DNA from: Bacteroides stercorirosoris
GTDB lineage: Bacteria > Bacteroidota > Bacteroidia > Bacteroidales > Bacteroidaceae
Direction: 5' to 3'
DNA length: 64,000 nt
Assembly (NCBI RefSeq): GCF_900142015.1
Contig: NZ_FQZN01000007.1
Coordinates: 124,001-188,000, forward strand
The position numbers were made by a program, and so were the translations under genes. The notes under the pieces were generated by a model. The model was not told where the DNA came from. It made no database searches and worked only from the letters and a program-made list of their open reading frames with translations. Every line of letters starts with the position of its first letter. The first letter of the stretch is position 1. Below, piece after piece: positions 6,881-15,483 of the stretch.

Positions 6881-9046
6881 CAGACCCCTGATGCGGATTT
6901 TGCCGCTGGCGGGGTCGTAACTCCATGCGCCTTTGCTGCTGAATGTCACCTTCGTCACCTCGATGCCATAGGCGGGAAAGCATGTGGCGTCGTAGGTGGT
7001 GGTAGGGATATCTTGCTTCTCAAAATCTTTTGATTGCATGAGGTTGTATATCTCTTCATCGGTGGCATCTGCATCGTAGAGGATACTATCGGATGATGGT
7101 GGCAGGTCTGACGTACCTTGCCCGCCTGTGCCTGCGCCTGCGCCGGTGCCGATGCACAGGTCTGTATCGTTAGAGCTATTGTCGCCCACGATGGCACCGG
7201 CCATATTTATTGTGGATGCACCTACTGCTGTTGCATCTCCCCGTGCGTAAGAGCTGTACAGTACCCCGCTTTGAAGTCCTACCACACCGCCGGCATATGC
7301 TTCGTGTCCACCGGAATTGGCAATAATTTTTCCCACTTCGGATGCACAAGAGGCGATGTAGTTACCGCCGGAAGTCTTTCCTGCTATGCCTCCGGCTTGG
7401 GTTTTTGCACTAGAGGCTTTGGCAGAAACCTTGCTGCCTGAGGCTTCGCAGGCAAGGATGGTGCCGGTATTAATACCCGCTATGCCTCCGGCGTTGCATT
7501 CTACACTCGTCGTATTTGAATCGGAAAAAGCGGTGACTTTTACATCGGCCCGGCAATAGCTGATAGTCCCGCCGCTATTATCCGCTATTATCCCTCCGCT
7601 ATCGTTATATGCTTGCCCTTGTAGGTTCATATCTGTTTTTATTTCTCCCTGGGCGGAACAGAAGGTGATGACCGCATCGCTAACTGTCCCTGCAATGGCA
7701 CCGCACGATATATTCGAATTGTGTGACACATCTATATCCACATTCCTCAAATGAATGCCTGTGAGCACAGCGGGAGTTGAACTACTTTCACCGATTACCA
7801 GCCCAAACAGCCCCATATACGATTCTCCACTTTTGATTTTCAGATTGGAGATGGTGTATCCGTTTCCGTTATAGCTTCCTTGGAAATAGTTGTAAGAAGA
7901 AGTGACGTTCCCGATAGGCGTCCAGTCGTCTATCCCCGTCAAGTCGATGTCTGCGGTTTGCAGCACGCGGGCGCTGCGGGCTTCTATGGAGGAGGTGCCT
8001 ATCGTGCTGCCGTTGTTCACTGCGTCGGCAAAGGCTTTCAGTTCTTTGGCGGTGGAGACGGTGAGGTCGTAGCCGGTGGGCGGTAGGCCGGGGCGGATGT
8101 CACCGTCGTTCCAGGACAGGTCTTTGTCGGTGGGGGTGATGGAGACGCGGTCGTTGCCGAGGGTGATGTTGTAGGTATGGATGTGTCCGGCTTCGTAACT
8201 GCCGCTGAGGATGATGCCGTTGTACGTCTTATCGGGATTGGTGGTATGGATGATGAGGCTGGTGCCGCTGCTGATGGTGTGCGGGATGATTTGCGCCTCG
8301 TAGGTGGCCGTGTAGCCGTCGGGGGTGGCGGCGCAACGGTGGGTGTATATGACGGCGGTGTTGCCGATTCCCGTCAGTGTGCCGTCGGTGGGGTCGATGG
8401 TGGCGTCTACCGGTGTGCCCTTAACGTCTACTCCGGTCACGTCGAATCCCTGGCTTGGGACTACGGTCTTTCCGTCTGCTTTGATGTTCAGCCGCAACAG
8501 GGCGGTGCGGTGGCTGAAGGTCAGTGCGGATGAGGGGTTGCGGGTCAGGGTGGCGGGGCCGGCAAAGAGGAAGTCGGCGGCGGCAAATGCGGCGTCGGTG
8601 TCTTGCCGGGAGATGTTGAGCGGGGAGGATGTGGAGGGGAGTGCGTCGGAGTAAGGGTACCAGGCGATGACGCCGTCCTGTCGCTGCTGCCCCGGTGTCC
8701 AGTAGAAGGAGTTGTCGGGGTCGGTGGCGGTGAAGCGGAGGTCGGTGCCGTAGACGTAGGGTTTCACTTGGTTGTCGATGCTTACTGCAATGCGGTCGTC
8801 CGTGGTGAAGGCATCTTTGGTCACGGGGGCGGTGGCGCGGGTGTCGGCGGTGTGCTTGCCGGAGTTGCCGGGGGCAAGGAGGGAGGCGCCGAAGCTGAGG
8901 GCATCGGTGGAGGCGGGGCTTCCGTCGGCGAGGTCGGCGGGGTCGGTGCAGGCGGTGGCAAGCAAGGCGGCGGCGAGCACGAGGGCGGCGCTGTGGGCGG
9001 CACTGTGGGCGAGGCGGCGGAAGCGGGTGTATGTGGAGGTTTTCAT
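6860..9046 (-). CDS. large fimbrillin-like lipoprotein with GLUG-type repeats
   Basis: A 728-residue secreted lipoprotein: a hydrophobic signal followed by the lipobox LATAC (Cys33). Residues about 50-310 resemble fimbrillin/Mfa-like subunits (DDRIAVSID, YTATDPDNSFYW, WYPYSD, FSHRTALLRLN). Residues 330-640 hold Gly-rich repeats of the GLUG/adhesin kind (GGIAGINTG, GGIAGKTSG, GGVVGLQSG), expected to form a beta-solenoid. The combination suggests a tip adhesin exported to the outer surface. It is the last gene of the fimbrial operon. Base composition is very GC-rich, and its 3' end is formed by the 50-bp repeat array, so the C-terminus may vary between strains. Confidence 0.82.
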   Translation of the reverse strand: MKTSTYTRFRRLAHSAAHSAALVLAAALLATACTDPADLADGSPASTDALSFGASLLAPGNSGKHTADTRATAPVTKDAFTTDDRIAVSIDNQVKPYVYGTDLRFTATDPDNSFYWTPGQQRQDGVIAWYPYSDALPSTSSPLNISRQDTDAAFAAADFLFAGPATLTRNPSSALTFSHRTALLRLNIKADGKTVVPSQGFDVTGVDVKGTPVDATIDPTDGTLTGIGNTAVIYTHRCAATPDGYTATYEAQIIPHTISSGTSLIIHTTNPDKTYNGIILSGSYEAGHIHTYNITLGNDRVSITPTDKDLSWNDGDIRPGLPPTGYDLTVSTAKELKAFADAVNNGSTIGTSSIEARSARVLQTADIDLTGIDDWTPIGNVTSSYNYFQGSYNGNGYTISNLKIKSGESYMGLFGLVIGESSSTPAVLTGIHLRNVDIDVSHNSNISCGAIAGTVSDAVITFCSAQGEIKTDMNLQGQAYNDSGGIIADNSGGTISYCRADVKVTAFSDSNTTSVECNAGGIAGINTGTILACEASGSKVSAKASSAKTQAGGIAGKTSGGNYIASCASEVGKIIANSGGHEAYAGGVVGLQSGVLYSSYARGDATAVGASTINMAGAIVGDNSSNDTDLCIGTGAGAGTGGQGTSDLPPSSDSILYDADATDEEIYNLMQSKDFEKQDIPTTTYDATCFPAYGIEVTKVTFSSKGAWSYDPASGKIRIRGLPSVPLP

Positions 9047-9095
9047 ATCTGTTGCGGGTTATGGGGTGAATATGGGGGGGCTATTTGAATGTCCG

Positions 9096-9980
9096 TCAGA
9101 ATTCGGGGGCGATGGGGCCGGAGGGCAGGGCATCGGGGTCGATGGTGTAGGACATGCCTTTAAAGTTGCCTTTGGCATCGGGAAGGAGTTGGATTTCCTG
9201 CCCGTTTATGCGAATGGTTTGGCTGTTCTTGTCCTCGGAGTCGAGGAAATAGTCTTTTCCGTCCGAGGGAACATAAAAGACATTGTCGACATACGAGTCT
9301 GGGTTTTCGAGAAAATCGGGGAAACGGAATTCGGAGTTCAAACTCTTGAACTTGAGTTGGCATGCCTTTGTGATGCGCAGGCGCGCCAGAGGCTGGAAGA
9401 ACCGGAGTTTGACAACCTCTCCCGGATGGGAGGTGCTGTAGTTATTGGGGATATTAATCACGTCGATGTCCGGGGTCACTGCTATCTTTCCGCTTGCGTT
9501 GGGGTATTGCTGCCCGAGATATCTGGCGTAGATGCGGCAATAGGTGCCCGTGGTGCCGTATAAACTCTTGGGCCACCTTATTTCGTTCTTGTAGTAATCG
9601 CGGAGTGGTGTGCATGGGGTTATGTGGGCTTCTTCTTCCTCGTATGTGAGTGAACGCCAGTGGCCTCCGTCCCGTTTCAGGGCGGTGATGTAGGTGGTTT
9701 TCAGAATGTTCGCATTGTCGTAGAATTCGGCACGTATCCACAGTATGTCTCCATCCTCCCATTGCGCGGCGTCCGTGGTCTGTGTGAGGCGGGTGGAAGG
9801 CCGGTCGGTGAAGCCGGGGCGTGGGGCTATGTCGAAGCGGATGAGGGTGGCGTCATCGGTGGCGGTGTCGGGAAACACGTCGTTGGTGGTGCAGCTTCCC
9901 GCACTGAGTGCGAGAAGGAGCACGAAGCCTGTCCGGCGCAGGACACGGGCGAGGGCTGTGAATGGGAGGATGGGATTCAT
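9096..9980 (-). CDS. fimbrillin-like lipoprotein
   Basis: A 294-residue protein with a lipoprotein signal (lipobox SAGSC, Cys30). The N-terminal part reads like fimbrillin family subunits: TRLTQTTDAAQWEDGDILWI corresponds to the usual W-x-DGDxI strand, followed by a WRSL segment. The middle contains PLARLRITK, where related proteins have a HRxAxLRL strand. It lacks the C-terminal W...GGDV motif of its neighbour and ends in APEF. It lies 49 bases upstream of the GLUG-containing gene and 41 downstream of the next fimbrillin, so all three are cotranscribed. It is likely a minor pilin or accessory subunit. Confidence 0.72.
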   Translation of the reverse strand: MNPILPFTALARVLRRTGFVLLLALSAGSCTTNDVFPDTATDDATLIRFDIAPRPGFTDRPSTRLTQTTDAAQWEDGDILWIRAEFYDNANILKTTYITALKRDGGHWRSLTYEEEEAHITPCTPLRDYYKNEIRWPKSLYGTTGTYCRIYARYLGQQYPNASGKIAVTPDIDVINIPNNYSTSHPGEVVKLRFFQPLARLRITKACQLKFKSLNSEFRFPDFLENPDSYVDNVFYVPSDGKDYFLDSEDKNSQTIRINGQEIQLLPDAKGNFKGMSYTIDPDALPSGPIAPEF

Positions 9981-10021
9981 ATCTGTCGGTATTTAGGGTT
10001 ATTCTTTTTTCCGGTGCCGGT

Positions 10022-10984
10022 CTATTCTTCTTTGGCGTCTACATCGCCTCCTGTGCCTTGGGTCCAGGCGGTGATTTGGGCTGCGGTGATTTCTATCCCG
10101 GTCTTGTGCACTTTCACGTTGTAGGTGTAGGAATAGCCGGAGGCAAGTCCTTGCGTGGCGGGGGTTACGCCGGGCAGGTCGAGTAGGTTGAGGGTGGCGC
10201 TGTAGTTGCTGCCGCTGACGGTGACGCTGAGTGAGGCGGTGGCGGCTTCCTGCGGCCAGAGGATGAGGGTGGAGAGGGTGTTCTGGGCGGTGGTGGAAGC
10301 GGGGATGTTTTCCAGTTTGGCGGCTGTGGCTAAGGCATCGGCTTCGGCGGTTCCGTTAAGGGTGTTGAAGGTGCCTGCCAGTTTGAGGCCGGAGAGGGTG
10401 TAGGTCAGTCCGGAGGCGGGGAAGGCCATGCCCATACCTTCCACGAAGTTCAGCTTCAGGCGGCTCATGCGGTGGGTGAAGTTGAAGTTGACTTGCGGGT
10501 TGGCGGAGGTGATGCCGTCGGCGCGGCTCCAGAGGTAGTCTATCCGGGGCAGGTCGGCAAGTGCCTGGTCGGCGGCGGTGAGGGTCTTTGAGATGATGCC
10601 GTCGGTGCCGGGGCGGGTGCCGTTGGAGCCGGTGTAGGGGTAGTAGGCGGTGAAGTCTACGGACTTCTTGTCCTGGAAGTAGATGTCGTTGTCCTCGCCT
10701 GCGGCGTTCACTACGGTAAAGCTGCCCCTGGTGTCGGTGGCGGTGTACTGGATGTTGGTGTAGGCGGTGGCACCCTCGGTGGAGGCGGCGCTTACGCCGA
10801 TGCGGTCGTTGTCGTTCCAGGTGGTTTCGCTGGCGCGGGTGTCGGCGGTTTGGGCGATGGTGGAAGTGATGCGGGCGGCTATGGGGCTGTCGTCTGTCAG
10901 GTGATTGTCTGATTCGCATGCTGCGAAGAGGAGGATGAACAATGCCGGAGCGGCGAGGTTGCTGAGAATTGAGTTGGTTTTCAT
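10022..10984 (-). CDS. fimbrillin-family pilus subunit lipoprotein
   Basis: A 320-residue lipoprotein (lipobox FAAC, Cys23). It carries the fimbrillin hallmarks: TRASETTWNDNDRIGVSA near residue 50, YTATDTRGSF, FTAYYPYTGS, NFNFTHRMSRLKLNF at about residue 160, and a C-terminal ITAWTQGTGGDVDA. Type V pilus subunits of Bacteroidales are exported as lipoproteins, cleaved after an Arg and assembled by strand exchange. TRAS near residue 50 could be such a cleavage site. It follows the FimB/Mfa2-like gene after a 99-bp AT-rich gap that shows no clear hairpin. It is the best candidate for the main shaft subunit. Confidence 0.85.
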   Translation of the reverse strand: MKTNSILSNLAAPALFILLFAACESDNHLTDDSPIAARITSTIAQTADTRASETTWNDNDRIGVSAASTEGATAYTNIQYTATDTRGSFTVVNAAGEDNDIYFQDKKSVDFTAYYPYTGSNGTRPGTDGIISKTLTAADQALADLPRIDYLWSRADGITSANPQVNFNFTHRMSRLKLNFVEGMGMAFPASGLTYTLSGLKLAGTFNTLNGTAEADALATAAKLENIPASTTAQNTLSTLILWPQEAATASLSVTVSGSNYSATLNLLDLPGVTPATQGLASGYSYTYNVKVHKTGIEITAAQITAWTQGTGGDVDAKEE

Positions 10985-11083
10985 AATCGTTACTGTTTTT
11001 GAAAGTTGTTAATAATTAATTGTTAGTTTATGAATAAGTAAAATGTTTCTAATTAGTTTATGTACTAAGAGGTGACCGGATTG

Positions 11084-11989
11084 TCACATTTCCGCGTCTA
11101 CGTCTCCTCCCTGCACATCCGTCCAATTGACGATGCTGCCACTCGCTTCGGCGCTTTCGGGGGCGTAGAGGCTGCCGCTGAGGCGCAGGGGAGTGAGTCG
11201 GTTGGCATTGAAGTTGGTAAAGGCTTCGCTGACGTCGGTTTCGGCGGTCTGCCGTTTGCCGTCGGTGAAGGTGAGGGTGATGACGGTGCGTTGCGGGGCG
11301 GTGGCGATGATGCCGGGCATCTGTATGGCGGCTGTCAGCTTGTTGCCTGTGCGGACGAAGGGGATTTGCACGGCGACGGCGCTGCCTGCGGCTGCATTTG
11401 CGGTTGCATTTATCGCTTCGCCTGTCACTTCCCCCGTACTTATACGGACGGACGAGGCTGCGCCTTCCAGCCGGGCTTCGATGCCGGTGATGCGTTCGGG
11501 GTCGCCTCCGGTGATGGTGAGTTCGAATTGCACCCGGCGGAAAAGCTGGCGCATGGGCAGGCCGACGCGCACGGTGTCGTCGGCTATGACGGTGGTGACG
11601 GCGGTGCCGCCGAAAAGCATTCCGGGGTCGGGACGTTGCAGGTTGTCGTTGTCGGTGGTACGGGCTACGGTGGCGGTGCCGTTGGCGATGCTTACGCCGT
11701 CGAGGAGGTTGTAGGCCAGTAGGGTTATGGAGCCCGGAGCAAAGAGTGCGGGGATGGCCTTCTCCTGTGCTTGCAGGACGAAGGTGGAACGGGCTGCCTC
11801 GACGGTGTAGTCGGTGGGGACGGGGATGCCTTCGCCACGCTGTGTCCAGTCGGTGGTGAGGATGATGGCGCCCTGGTCGGGGTGCGGGGTGTTGTACAGG
11901 TCGTCCTTGATGCAGGCGGTGAGTGTTGCGGCGGTCAGCGTCAGGATGCTGATGGCCTGGGTCAGGGTGCGGGTGCTGATTGTCTTCAT
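11084..11989 (-). CDS. FimB/Mfa2- or DUF5119-like fimbrial accessory lipoprotein
   Basis: About 301 residues from the ATG at 11987-11989, chosen because it overlaps the upstream stop as ATGA. A lipobox (LTAC, near residue 26) follows a hydrophobic signal. DQGAIILTTDWTQRGEG and the PVPTDYTV segment resemble the opening of FimB/Mfa2 or DUF5119 proteins, which anchor pili and limit their length. The protein ends in VNWTDVQGGDVDA, the same W...GGDVDA ending seen in the neighbouring fimbrillin. It is translationally coupled with the DUF3575 gene. Confidence 0.72.
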   Translation of the reverse strand: MKTISTRTLTQAISILTLTAATLTACIKDDLYNTPHPDQGAIILTTDWTQRGEGIPVPTDYTVEAARSTFVLQAQEKAIPALFAPGSITLLAYNLLDGVSIANGTATVARTTDNDNLQRPDPGMLFGGTAVTTVIADDTVRVGLPMRQLFRRVQFELTITGGDPERITGIEARLEGAASSVRISTGEVTGEAINATANAAAGSAVAVQIPFVRTGNKLTAAIQMPGIIATAPQRTVITLTFTDGKRQTAETDVSEAFTNFNANRLTPLRLSGSLYAPESAEASGSIVNWTDVQGGDVDAEM

Positions 11990-13134
11990 TGCTTGTTTCC
12001 TCCTATCTTCCATATTAGTGTGATGGCTGCGCTGTTGATGCCCCAGTAGTTGCGGGAGGCGTTGTGTTCTTTATATACGCGTATGCCTGTCGGTGCGAGG
12101 GTGTAGGTGTCGTACTCTGCACGGGTATATCCGGCGGAGAGGTGGAAGTCGATGCCCCATGAGGGACGGAACATCCAGAGGTAGCCGCCGGTGATGCCGC
12201 CACCGTGATAACTGCCCTGGCGACCGGTGGAGGTGAGTTTGTAGTTGAACTCTCCGGTGTGGTACATAAGTCCGAGGTAGCCGTGGCGGGCGGTGCCGAG
12301 GTAGTGGCGCACTTCGGGGGAGAGGTTCCAGAGGGCGTAACGGCGGTCTTTGTCCTTCCAGCTCCAAGAGGTCCAGGAGGCGTTCAACAGGATGCTGATG
12401 TGCGGGGTGGCGTACCACTCGATGCCCAGGTCGGGGGTGAGGGTTGCCCAGCGGAGGAGGTTGGCGCGGAGGGAGAGGGGGATGCATCCTTTGCGGGAGG
12501 GGGATGCAGGGGATTTTTTAGACACGGATGACACGGATGACACGGATTTTTTTTCTTGCTGTGGGGTGTTCTCAGGTTGCTGCACGGTGTTCTCAGGTTG
12601 CTGCACAGCGTTCTTCGGTTGCTGCACGGTTTGTTGCGCAGCCGGTTCCTGGGGTTGCGCAGCTTTTAAATCCGTGTCATCCGTGTCATCCGTGTCTGAA
12701 AAATCTCTTTCCGCCACTTCCCTTGTATCTACAGGAATACGGACGGTTACGGTCACTACGTTCCGTTCTTCTTTATAACTGCCCTGATGGTTGGCGGTGA
12801 TGAAATGTTCCTCGGCCAGCCCTGCCCGCCTGATAAGTTCGGACTTGACGCGATTGCTGCGTATGGCTGCCATGCGGAGGTTTTCCCGGTGTGTGGGTTG
12901 TCCGGTGCAGTAACCGTTGATGTACAGGGGGATGCTGCCTGCGGTGATGGCTTCCTTGTATTGTTGCAGCAAGCTGACGAGTTGTTCAAGCTGTCCGCCA
13001 TTGTCCCGCCAGGGAACGTAGAACACGTCTTTCTCCTGCACAAAGCGGAAGATGTAGAGACTGTCTGCCTTCTGTGCCCATGCCGTGGCGAGGCATGACA
13101 GGCATAGTAGTTGTATAAGAATAATCTTCTTCAT
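11986..13134 (-). CDS. DUF3575 outer-membrane protein with OmpA-like segment and repeat-derived linker
   Basis: A 382-residue protein with a Sec signal (cleavage after AWA). Residues about 25-130 resemble an OmpA-type domain (LYINGYCTG, RSNRVKSELI). Residues 140-215 form a low-complexity linker (DTDDTDDTD, heptads of VQQPENT type, SVSSVSSVS). Residues 215-382 are a DUF3575 beta-barrel-like domain (LRANLLRWATLTPDLGIEWY). DUF3575 proteins accompany fimbrial operons in Bacteroides and may serve as outer-membrane anchors. The linker is encoded by a 29-bp perfect inverted repeat (arms 12521-12549 and 12668-12696) around 21-bp direct repeats, so the mRNA can fold strongly here. It overlaps the next gene by ATGA. 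Confidence 0.83.
   Translation of the reverse strand: MKKIILIQLLCLSCLATAWAQKADSLYIFRFVQEKDVFYVPWRDNGGQLEQLVSLLQQYKEAITAGSIPLYINGYCTGQPTHRENLRMAAIRSNRVKSELIRRAGLAEEHFITANHQGSYKEERNVVTVTVRIPVDTREVAERDFSDTDDTDDTDLKAAQPQEPAAQQTVQQPKNAVQQPENTVQQPENTPQQEKKSVSSVSSVSKKSPASPSRKGCIPLSLRANLLRWATLTPDLGIEWYATPHISILLNASWTSWSWKDKDRRYALWNLSPEVRHYLGTARHGYLGLMYHTGEFNYKLTSTGRQGSYHGGGITGGYLWMFRPSWGIDFHLSAGYTRAEYDTYTLAPTGIRVYKEHNASRNYWGINSAAITLIWKIGGNKQ
12521..12696. repeat. in-frame inverted repeat and 21-bp direct repeats inside the DUF3575 gene
   Basis: Arms 12521-12549 and 12668-12696 are perfectly complementary over 29 bp; each arm holds three 9-base gacacggat units. Between them are three to four copies of a 21-bp unit (ggtgttctcaggttgctgca). 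The frame stays open through the whole element. Confidence 0.9.
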
Positions 13135-13145
13135 ATTTATATTAT

Positions 13146-13418
13146 TTAGTCGTGATTGGAGCTTTCTGTAAAGTCGTGATTAGGGCTTCCTTCCTTTTTG
13201 GTCAGGTAGTCGAAAGGGTCTTTGCGCTCCCTTCGTTTTTTGTATTCGTCCAGCTTGCGCTTTGCTTCTCTCATCCTGAAGTATGTCCGCAAGGCTATGC
13301 CGGTAAGTATCAGTAACAGGAATACGCCGATGACCTCTGCTATCCACAGGTATTCCCATTGGTTCAACTGTTCCATCCACTCGGAATAAGGCAGTTTGTC
13401 TGTTAATAGTTCTATCAT
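13146..13418 (-). CDS. small single-pass membrane protein of the fimbrial operon
   Basis: About 90 residues from the ATG at 13416-13418; a longer upstream frame translates repeat DNA and is rejected. One transmembrane helix (about residues 24-47, WIAEVIGVFLLLILTGIAL) is followed by a strongly basic helix (MREAKRKLDEYKKRRERKD) and an acidic-polar tail. I do not recognise a family. The gene is 11 bases upstream of the DUF3575 gene and is the first gene of the fimbrial operon, so an assembly, anchoring or sensing role at the inner membrane is possible but unproven. Confidence 0.6.
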   Translation of the reverse strand: MIELLTDKLPYSEWMEQLNQWEYLWIAEVIGVFLLLILTGIALRTYFRMREAKRKLDEYKKRRERKDPFDYLTKKEGSPNHDFTESSNHD

Positions 13419-13486
13419 ATCTCTTGTCGTTTTATGGGGTGGCGGCGGATGTTGGGCGGACTGTAAATCCGCCGGAACCCGCAAGG

Positions 13487-13522
13487 CTTCACCCCGGTTT
13501 TTGTCGTAAGCTGGGGTGAAGG
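13487..13522. repeat. hairpin in the fimbrial operon leader
   Basis: CTTCACCCC pairs with GGGGTGAAG across a 17-base loop. It lies between the 21-bp direct repeats and the first fimbrial gene, next to a GCGGATT/AATCCGC type repeat near 13456-13473. It could be a leader structure or simply repeat debris. Confidence 0.45.
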
Positions 13523-13543
13523 TAGACAATGTATTTGAAAGTG

Positions 13544-13585
13544 AACTCCCAAAATAGGTAATTAAACTCCCAAAATAGGAATTCA
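13544..13585 (-). promoter_or_regulatory. 21-bp direct repeat, candidate AraC-type operator of the fimbrial operon
   Basis: AACTCCCAAAATAGG occurs at 13544 and 13565, exactly 21 bases (two helical turns) apart, in the 192-bp spacer between the TPR/AraC regulator gene and the fimbrial operon. AraC-family dimers typically bind such direct repeats. On the minus strand it lies upstream of the first fimbrial ORF. Assignment to the adjacent regulator is inference. Confidence 0.45.
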
Positions 13586-13610
13586 CACACTATCAGATGG
13601 TTACAAACGA

Positions 13611-15293
13611 TTATTTTTCCTTTGAGATGTTGCGGAAGTAGGTTGGAGACATGCCGAAACGCTCGCGGAAGACGCGGAAGTAGGTGGATGAAGAGTTGAA
13701 ACCGGACTTTTCGCCAACCTCTGAAACGGACAAAGAGTCGTTTTCTATCAGTAGGCGGGAGGCATATTTCAGTTTCAGGTCTGTGATGTAGTCGTGGAAA
13801 TTCTTGCCGTCGGTGTTGGTGCGTATGGCGTTGGCAAGATAGGTTTCGTTGGTGTGCAACAATTCGGCGAGGTCTTTACGTTTCAGGTTGGGGTTGGTGA
13901 AGAGTTTCTGTTCGTGCATCAGTTCGCTGAGCTGGCAGAAGAGTTGCGATTCTTTGGAGAGGCTGTTGATGGGAAGCACTTCGATGGCGTCGAGTACACG
14001 TTCCTCCATCTTCTCCTGTTCCAGGTAGCGCTGGTAGAGGATGCGGTTCTTGCGGTGCAGGCGGCGTGAATAGACGATGTATCCGGCAAATATGATGAGG
14101 GTGAGTGTGCAACTGCTTGTGGCGATAAGGAACCAGAGGAAGGAGTTCCTTTGTTCCGTTTTGAGGCGGTCTACTTCGTAAAGGGTCTGGAGCTTGTCCA
14201 TCCGGGCGGCTATCTCTATCCGTTCGATGGAGTCCTGCATGGCGATGTAGCGGGAATAGAGGCGCGTGCTTTCTACGCCTTTTCCCTGGTGGGCGAGTAT
14301 CTCGGCCTTGCGCAGTAGGTCGTGCAGGTAGAAGGGGAAGTAGCCTTGGTGGGTGTTCAGCAAGGTGTCGATGGCAATGAGGGCGCCGGTGTAATCGGCC
14401 TGCCGGTAGAGTTGTTCGCAACGGGCTTCGTAGTAGTGTTCGTAGGCACGGGCGGGGATGCCGGGACGCATGAAGGTGAGGGCATGGTCGAGGAGCACAC
14501 GGGCTTCCTCCTGCCGTCCGGAGCGGAGCATTGCCTGTGCACGGAAAGCGGCGGCGGTGACGGGGAAGTGCCCGGAGGGGTCGCCCAGGCGGATTTCGTT
14601 CCGGTATTCCACATTCTCGTGGTAGCGGTCGGCATAGGTGGTGAGTTTGCCGGTGTCCTCCAGCTTCAGGGCGGTCATGCACAGCCACTCGCAGATGAGG
14701 GCGTGGGTGACGAGGGTATTGATTTCGCTGGTATAGGCGGGGCAGACACGGTAGGCTTCTTCCAGGGCATCCATAGCCTTGGTGTAGAGGTTGAGCTGGT
14801 AGTACATGCTGCCCTGCACTTGCAAGGCCATGGCCATTCCCAGGGGTTGCTTTTCCTGCCGGGCGGCCTCGAACATGTCTGTGGCGGTTTGTTGGGCCTC
14901 TTCGCGTTGCCTGGCGGTGAAGAGGGTGTTGATATATACCCGGTAGGTATGGAAGTAATAGTTGAACTGGCGGGAGCTTCGGAGGAAGGAGAGGGCTTTG
15001 TCTACTTCGGTTTGCAGGAGTTCGATGGGGGCTTGGTTGGACAGGCAGATGATGCGGTTGGTGAGTCCCATGGAGAGGGAGACGGTGTCTTGCAGCGTGC
15101 GGGCGTTGGCAATGACGGAATCCCAGTCGGCAATGTCGTTGGTGGTGAGGGCGATGCGGGCAAGGGCGAAGTGTTTGTCTTTTCCTTGCAGGGTGGGGGC
15201 GAGTTGGCGCAGGGAGTCGACGAGGGAGGTGGCGGCTGCGGGGTGCATCGGAAAGAGGGTGAGGAAGGCGAGGAGTATGAGTAGGTTTTTCAT
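13611..15293 (-). CDS. membrane-bound TPR/AraC-family transcriptional regulator
   Basis: A 560-residue protein with an N-terminal signal sequence, a periplasmic region of TPR-like helical repeats (about 30-375), one transmembrane helix (about 386-407, FLWFLIATSSCTLTLIIFAG), a coiled-coil-like stretch, and a C-terminal AraC helix-turn-helix domain (about 455-560, LAELLHTNETYLANAIR and SVSEVGEKSGFNSSSTYFRV). This architecture lets a periplasmic signal reach DNA directly. It lies directly upstream of the fimbrial operon on the same strand with 192 bases between, so it is the likely regulator of pilus production. Its own promoter may be the element at 15321-15328. Confidence 0.88.
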   Translation of the reverse strand: MKNLLILLAFLTLFPMHPAAATSLVDSLRQLAPTLQGKDKHFALARIALTTNDIADWDSVIANARTLQDTVSLSMGLTNRIICLSNQAPIELLQTEVDKALSFLRSSRQFNYYFHTYRVYINTLFTARQREEAQQTATDMFEAARQEKQPLGMAMALQVQGSMYYQLNLYTKAMDALEEAYRVCPAYTSEINTLVTHALICEWLCMTALKLEDTGKLTTYADRYHENVEYRNEIRLGDPSGHFPVTAAAFRAQAMLRSGRQEEARVLLDHALTFMRPGIPARAYEHYYEARCEQLYRQADYTGALIAIDTLLNTHQGYFPFYLHDLLRKAEILAHQGKGVESTRLYSRYIAMQDSIERIEIAARMDKLQTLYEVDRLKTEQRNSFLWFLIATSSCTLTLIIFAGYIVYSRRLHRKNRILYQRYLEQEKMEERVLDAIEVLPINSLSKESQLFCQLSELMHEQKLFTNPNLKRKDLAELLHTNETYLANAIRTNTDGKNFHDYITDLKLKYASRLLIENDSLSVSEVGEKSGFNSSSTYFRVFRERFGMSPTYFRNISKEK

Positions 15294-15320
15294 GCTGTCT
15301 TGATTTTATGTGTGTAGCGG

Positions 15321-15328
15321 CAAAAGTA
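15321..15328 (-). promoter_or_regulatory. putative -7 element of the TPR/AraC regulator gene
   Basis: On the minus strand TACTTTTG fits TAnnTTTG and lies 28 bases before the start codon at 15293. No clear -33 box. Confidence 0.4.
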
Positions 15329-15483
15329 ATAAAAAAGTGAGAAACGGTAGAGAAATGTGAGACTTTTTCTTGCTGTTTTGATAGGGAACCCTTTCATTTT
15401 GGAAGGGTGGGGCGGAGGTGGAGTAGCTGCAATGAAATTATCAGCCTGTTGTAAATCAGTTTGTTAAGGCTCTTCTCTTTTCT

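Noticed and set aside
6360..7033. Long plus-strand ORFs over the 50-bp repeats encoding Cys/Arg-rich peptides
   Set aside because: The 50-bp unit is open in several frames at once; the products simply cycle through translations of the repeat and have no start-site context.
13419..13586. N-terminal extension of the small fimbrial-operon membrane protein
   Set aside because: The extra residues translate a GCGGATT-type repeat, a hairpin and the 21-bp direct repeats; the ATG at 13418 gives a compact membrane protein.
14322..15284. A 320-codon plus-strand ORF antisense to the TPR/AraC gene, and similar ones at 8603-9563 and 11072-11722
   Set aside because: They are opposite strands of GC-rich real genes. 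Their products are Gly/Val/Glu-rich without domain motifs, while the minus-strand frames carry clear signal peptides and domains.
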